Origin: RYN-428 sp035551995 | GTDB taxonomy: Bacteria; Planctomycetota; Phycisphaerae; Tepidisphaerales; Tepidisphaeraceae | DNA length: 32,545 bases | Direction: 5' to 3' | Assembly: GCA_035551995.1 (NCBI GenBank) | Contig: DASZME010000014.1 | Location: 1-32,545, forward strand | Part shown: positions 31,011-32,545 of the stretch, one piece after another | Layout: each line of letters begins with the position of its first letter | Numbering within the stretch: the first letter of the stretch is position 1 | Program-made: the position numbers and the translations under genes | Notes under the pieces: generated by a model | What the model was told of the DNA's origin: nothing | Seen by the model: only the letters and a program-made list of their open reading frames with translations | Database searches by the model: none

Positions 31011-32075
31011 TTGTACGTTCGATCGTCCCCCCAATATTTCATGGAGCCCCTCGAGTCGCGCCGCCTCCTGTCGGCGGTCGCCAACGCCGCCCTCAACCCG
31101 GCGGGCCTGACTCCGCAGCAGGTGCGAAACGCGTACGGATTCAACGAAATTCAGTTCACAAATTCCAAGGGAAAGGCTGTTCTGGGCGACGGCGCGGGGC
31201 AGACGATCGCCGTCGTCGTGGCATACCGCGATCCGGGAATCGCCAAGGATCTGAGGCTTTTCGACGCTCAGTTTGGCTTGCCCAACCAGGCCTCCAAGGG
31301 CCAATTCGCCCTGACGATCGCGACGCCCAAAGGCCGGCCCGCCACCAACGCCGACTGGGCCCAGGAAACCGCCCTCGACGTCGAATGGGCGCACGCCATC
31401 GCCCCGGCGGCACGGATCGTCCTCGTCGAGATGAAGTCTGATTCTCCGCAGGATCTGTTCGCCGGCGTGGACTACGCGCGAAACCGACGCGGCGTAACGG
31501 TCGTCTCGATGAGCTGGGGATGGGATAACACGCCCGCCGACGTCGAATACCAAAATTATCTCTCCACCCCCGTGAACCACGTCGGCGGATTGGGCAAAGG
31601 TGACGGCGTAACGTTCGTCGAGGCCGGCAGCGACGACGGGGCTCCCACCGCCTTCCCCGACGCCTCGATCAACGTCGTGTCCGTCGGAGGCACCACGCTG
31701 ACCCTGAACGGCTCAGACTACATCGGCGAAACGGCCCTCCCCGCCAGTGCGTCCAGCGACACGGTCGCGTACGACGCCGATCCGAATACCGGCTTTGCCG
31801 TTTACGACAGCATGCCCGACAGCGGCGTGCAAGGCTGGCAAATCGCCGGCGGCACCAGCGCCGGCGCCCCGCAGTGGGCCGGTCTTTTCGCGATCGCCGA
31901 TCAGGGCCGGGCCCTGGCGGGAAAACATTCGCTGGACAACGCCGCTCAAACCCTGCCGATTCTCAACGCCCTTCCCGCCACGGATTTTCACGTCATCACT
32001 GGCGCCGACGCCGGCACCGGCCGCGGAAGCCCCTTTGCCGATCAGGTGATCGCGGGGTTAGTGGCCGGCGATTAA
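31011..32075 (+). CDS. S53 (sedolisin) family serine-carboxyl peptidase with LEPR-type N-terminus
   Basis: This 354-residue exported peptidase has the LEPR-type motif FMEPLESRRLLSAV (10-23), then NPAGLTPQQVRNAYGFNEI, the usual beginning of the S53 catalytic domain. Glu119 and Asp123 in QETALDVEWAHAIAP and Ser283 in GGTSAGAPQWAG form the sedolisin catalytic set. VEAGSDDGAPTAFPDASINV is followed by VSVGGTTL, as in the oxyanion-Asp region. The C-terminal FHVITGADAGTGRGSP is the calcium-site segment. No ~180-residue propeptide is present, unlike classical sedolisins. The TTG at 31011 is chosen because AGGAGAG lies 7 bases upstream; an ATG at 31041 would leave the LEPR motif at the very start. It lies 119 bases after the giant surface protein gene, so joint expression and surface-protein processing are possible. 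Confidence 0.88.
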   Translation: MYVRSSPQYFMEPLESRRLLSAVANAALNPAGLTPQQVRNAYGFNEIQFTNSKGKAVLGDGAGQTIAVVVAYRDPGIAKDLRLFDAQFGLPNQASKGQFALTIATPKGRPATNADWAQETALDVEWAHAIAPAARIVLVEMKSDSPQDLFAGVDYARNRRGVTVVSMSWGWDNTPADVEYQNYLSTPVNHVGGLGKGDGVTFVEAGSDDGAPTAFPDASINVVSVGGTTLTLNGSDYIGETALPASASSDTVAYDADPNTGFAVYDSMPDSGVQGWQIAGGTSAGAPQWAGLFAIADQGRALAGKHSLDNAAQTLPILNALPATDFHVITGADAGTGRGSPFADQVIAGLVAGD

Positions 32076-32146
32076 GCTGCAAGCGCGAGAGCTTATTCAA
32101 TACGTCGAATTCAGTTCCGAATGCCGGTTCTCAATTTCCACGCCCC

Positions 32147-32545
32147 TCACACATGTTCCGGCACCACGAACGGCGCCCGATATTCCCGCGTCAGCATCGC
32201 ATTGGCTTTGTCGTTTCCGATGAACCGCTCGGTCTTCACGTCCATCTTCAACGGCATCCCAAGGGTCGCCTTATCCAGCGCGATATCCACCTTGTTGACC
32301 GCCAGATGTTTCTTAAATCGTTCGTAGGTGTTCAAGGAATCCGAATCGGAATTCACGGCGTCGCGAATTGCGTCGGGGCTGGCCTTTTGCCCGAGCCGAT
32401 ACGAGATATTCGACGTGTGGCACAACGCGCTGGACAGATAACCCTTTTCGATATCCGCATGCAGATCCGAAGTCTTTCGGCTGCGAACCGCCGTCAGGAA
32501 ATTGGCGAAGTGATCTCCTTCGAACCGATCTTCGATGCTTCCCTT
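32147..32545 (-). CDS. Gfo/Idh/MocA family oxidoreductase, C-terminal part (partial)
   Basis: The minus-strand frame is open from the right edge to a stop at 32147, about 132 residues, with the N-terminal Rossmann part outside the window. The visible part reads GDHFANFLTAVRSRKTSDLHADIE then KGYLSSALCHTSNISYRLG, and ends LTREYRAPFVVPEHV. This is the typical C-terminus of planctomycete Gfo/Idh/MocA oxidoreductases, which use NAD(P) to oxidise or reduce sugars or sugar derivatives. The internal ATG at 32425 is not the start. It is convergent with the S53 peptidase gene, 71 bases away. Confidence 0.85.
   Translation of the reverse strand, partial: KGSIEDRFEGDHFANFLTAVRSRKTSDLHADIEKGYLSSALCHTSNISYRLGQKASPDAIRDAVNSDSDSLNTYERFKKHLAVNKVDIALDKATLGMPLKMDVKTERFIGNDKANAMLTREYRAPFVVPEHV

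Overview
The window looks like chromosome of a planctomycete, most likely from the Phycisphaerae side of the phylum. This is inferred from several signs. Three large or secreted proteins carry the short N-terminal LEPR-XLL type motif (E-x-L-x-x-R-x-L-L and variants) typical of planctomycete exported proteins. There is a planctomycete/verrucomicrobial type cytochrome c domain (TIGR02603-like), a delta-60 repeat protein, high G+C, and frequent GTG/TTG starts with purine-rich ribosome binding sites. I see no rRNA, tRNA, CRISPR array, transposase, integrase or phage gene.

Layout. 1-2477 (minus): the 5' part of a very long exported protein made of nine ~80-residue fibronectin-III-like repeats, running off the left edge. 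2478-3314: no convincing gene. 3315-7055: a catalase-fold haem protein (minus) diverging from a cytochrome P450 and a rhomboid-TPR protein (plus, probable operon). 7268-10336: a 1022-residue fusion of a PQQ-type sugar dehydrogenase propeller with three c-type haem sites.

10475-18471: an envelope glycan locus. It holds a GT4 glycosyltransferase, a double-headed GT2 glycosyltransferase, an ALG10-like GT-C membrane glycosyltransferase, a radical SAM/SPASM protein, and a translationally coupled DprE1/DprE2-like pair. The last two families make polyprenyl-phosphate-arabinofuranose from the ribose form in actinobacteria. GT-C enzymes use polyprenyl-phosphate sugars as donors, so I propose that the locus builds an arabinose-like (pentofuranose) decorated lipid-linked or surface glycan. 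This is the most interesting system in the window, and the link is inference.

18625-21981 (minus): a secreted PQQ-like beta-propeller protein, a short-form phosphoglycerate/2-hydroxyacid dehydrogenase and a single-span membrane protein. 22237-23456 (plus): two Pro/Ala-rich lipoproteins followed by a strong hairpin. 23694-25443 (plus): a GlcF-like iron-sulfur protein and a small charged protein. 25690-26499 (minus): a TrmH/SpoU rRNA/tRNA methyltransferase. 26614-32075 (plus): a 1425-residue DNRLRE/Ig-like/delta-60 surface protein and a compact S53 (sedolisin) peptidase, both with LEPR-type N-termini. 32147-32545 (minus): the C-terminal end of a Gfo/Idh/MocA oxidoreductase running off the right edge.

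A short dispersed element with the core TTATTAATAGCGG followed by a GC-rich stem occurs in four separate intergenic gaps, in both orientations, and is not explained by any gene.
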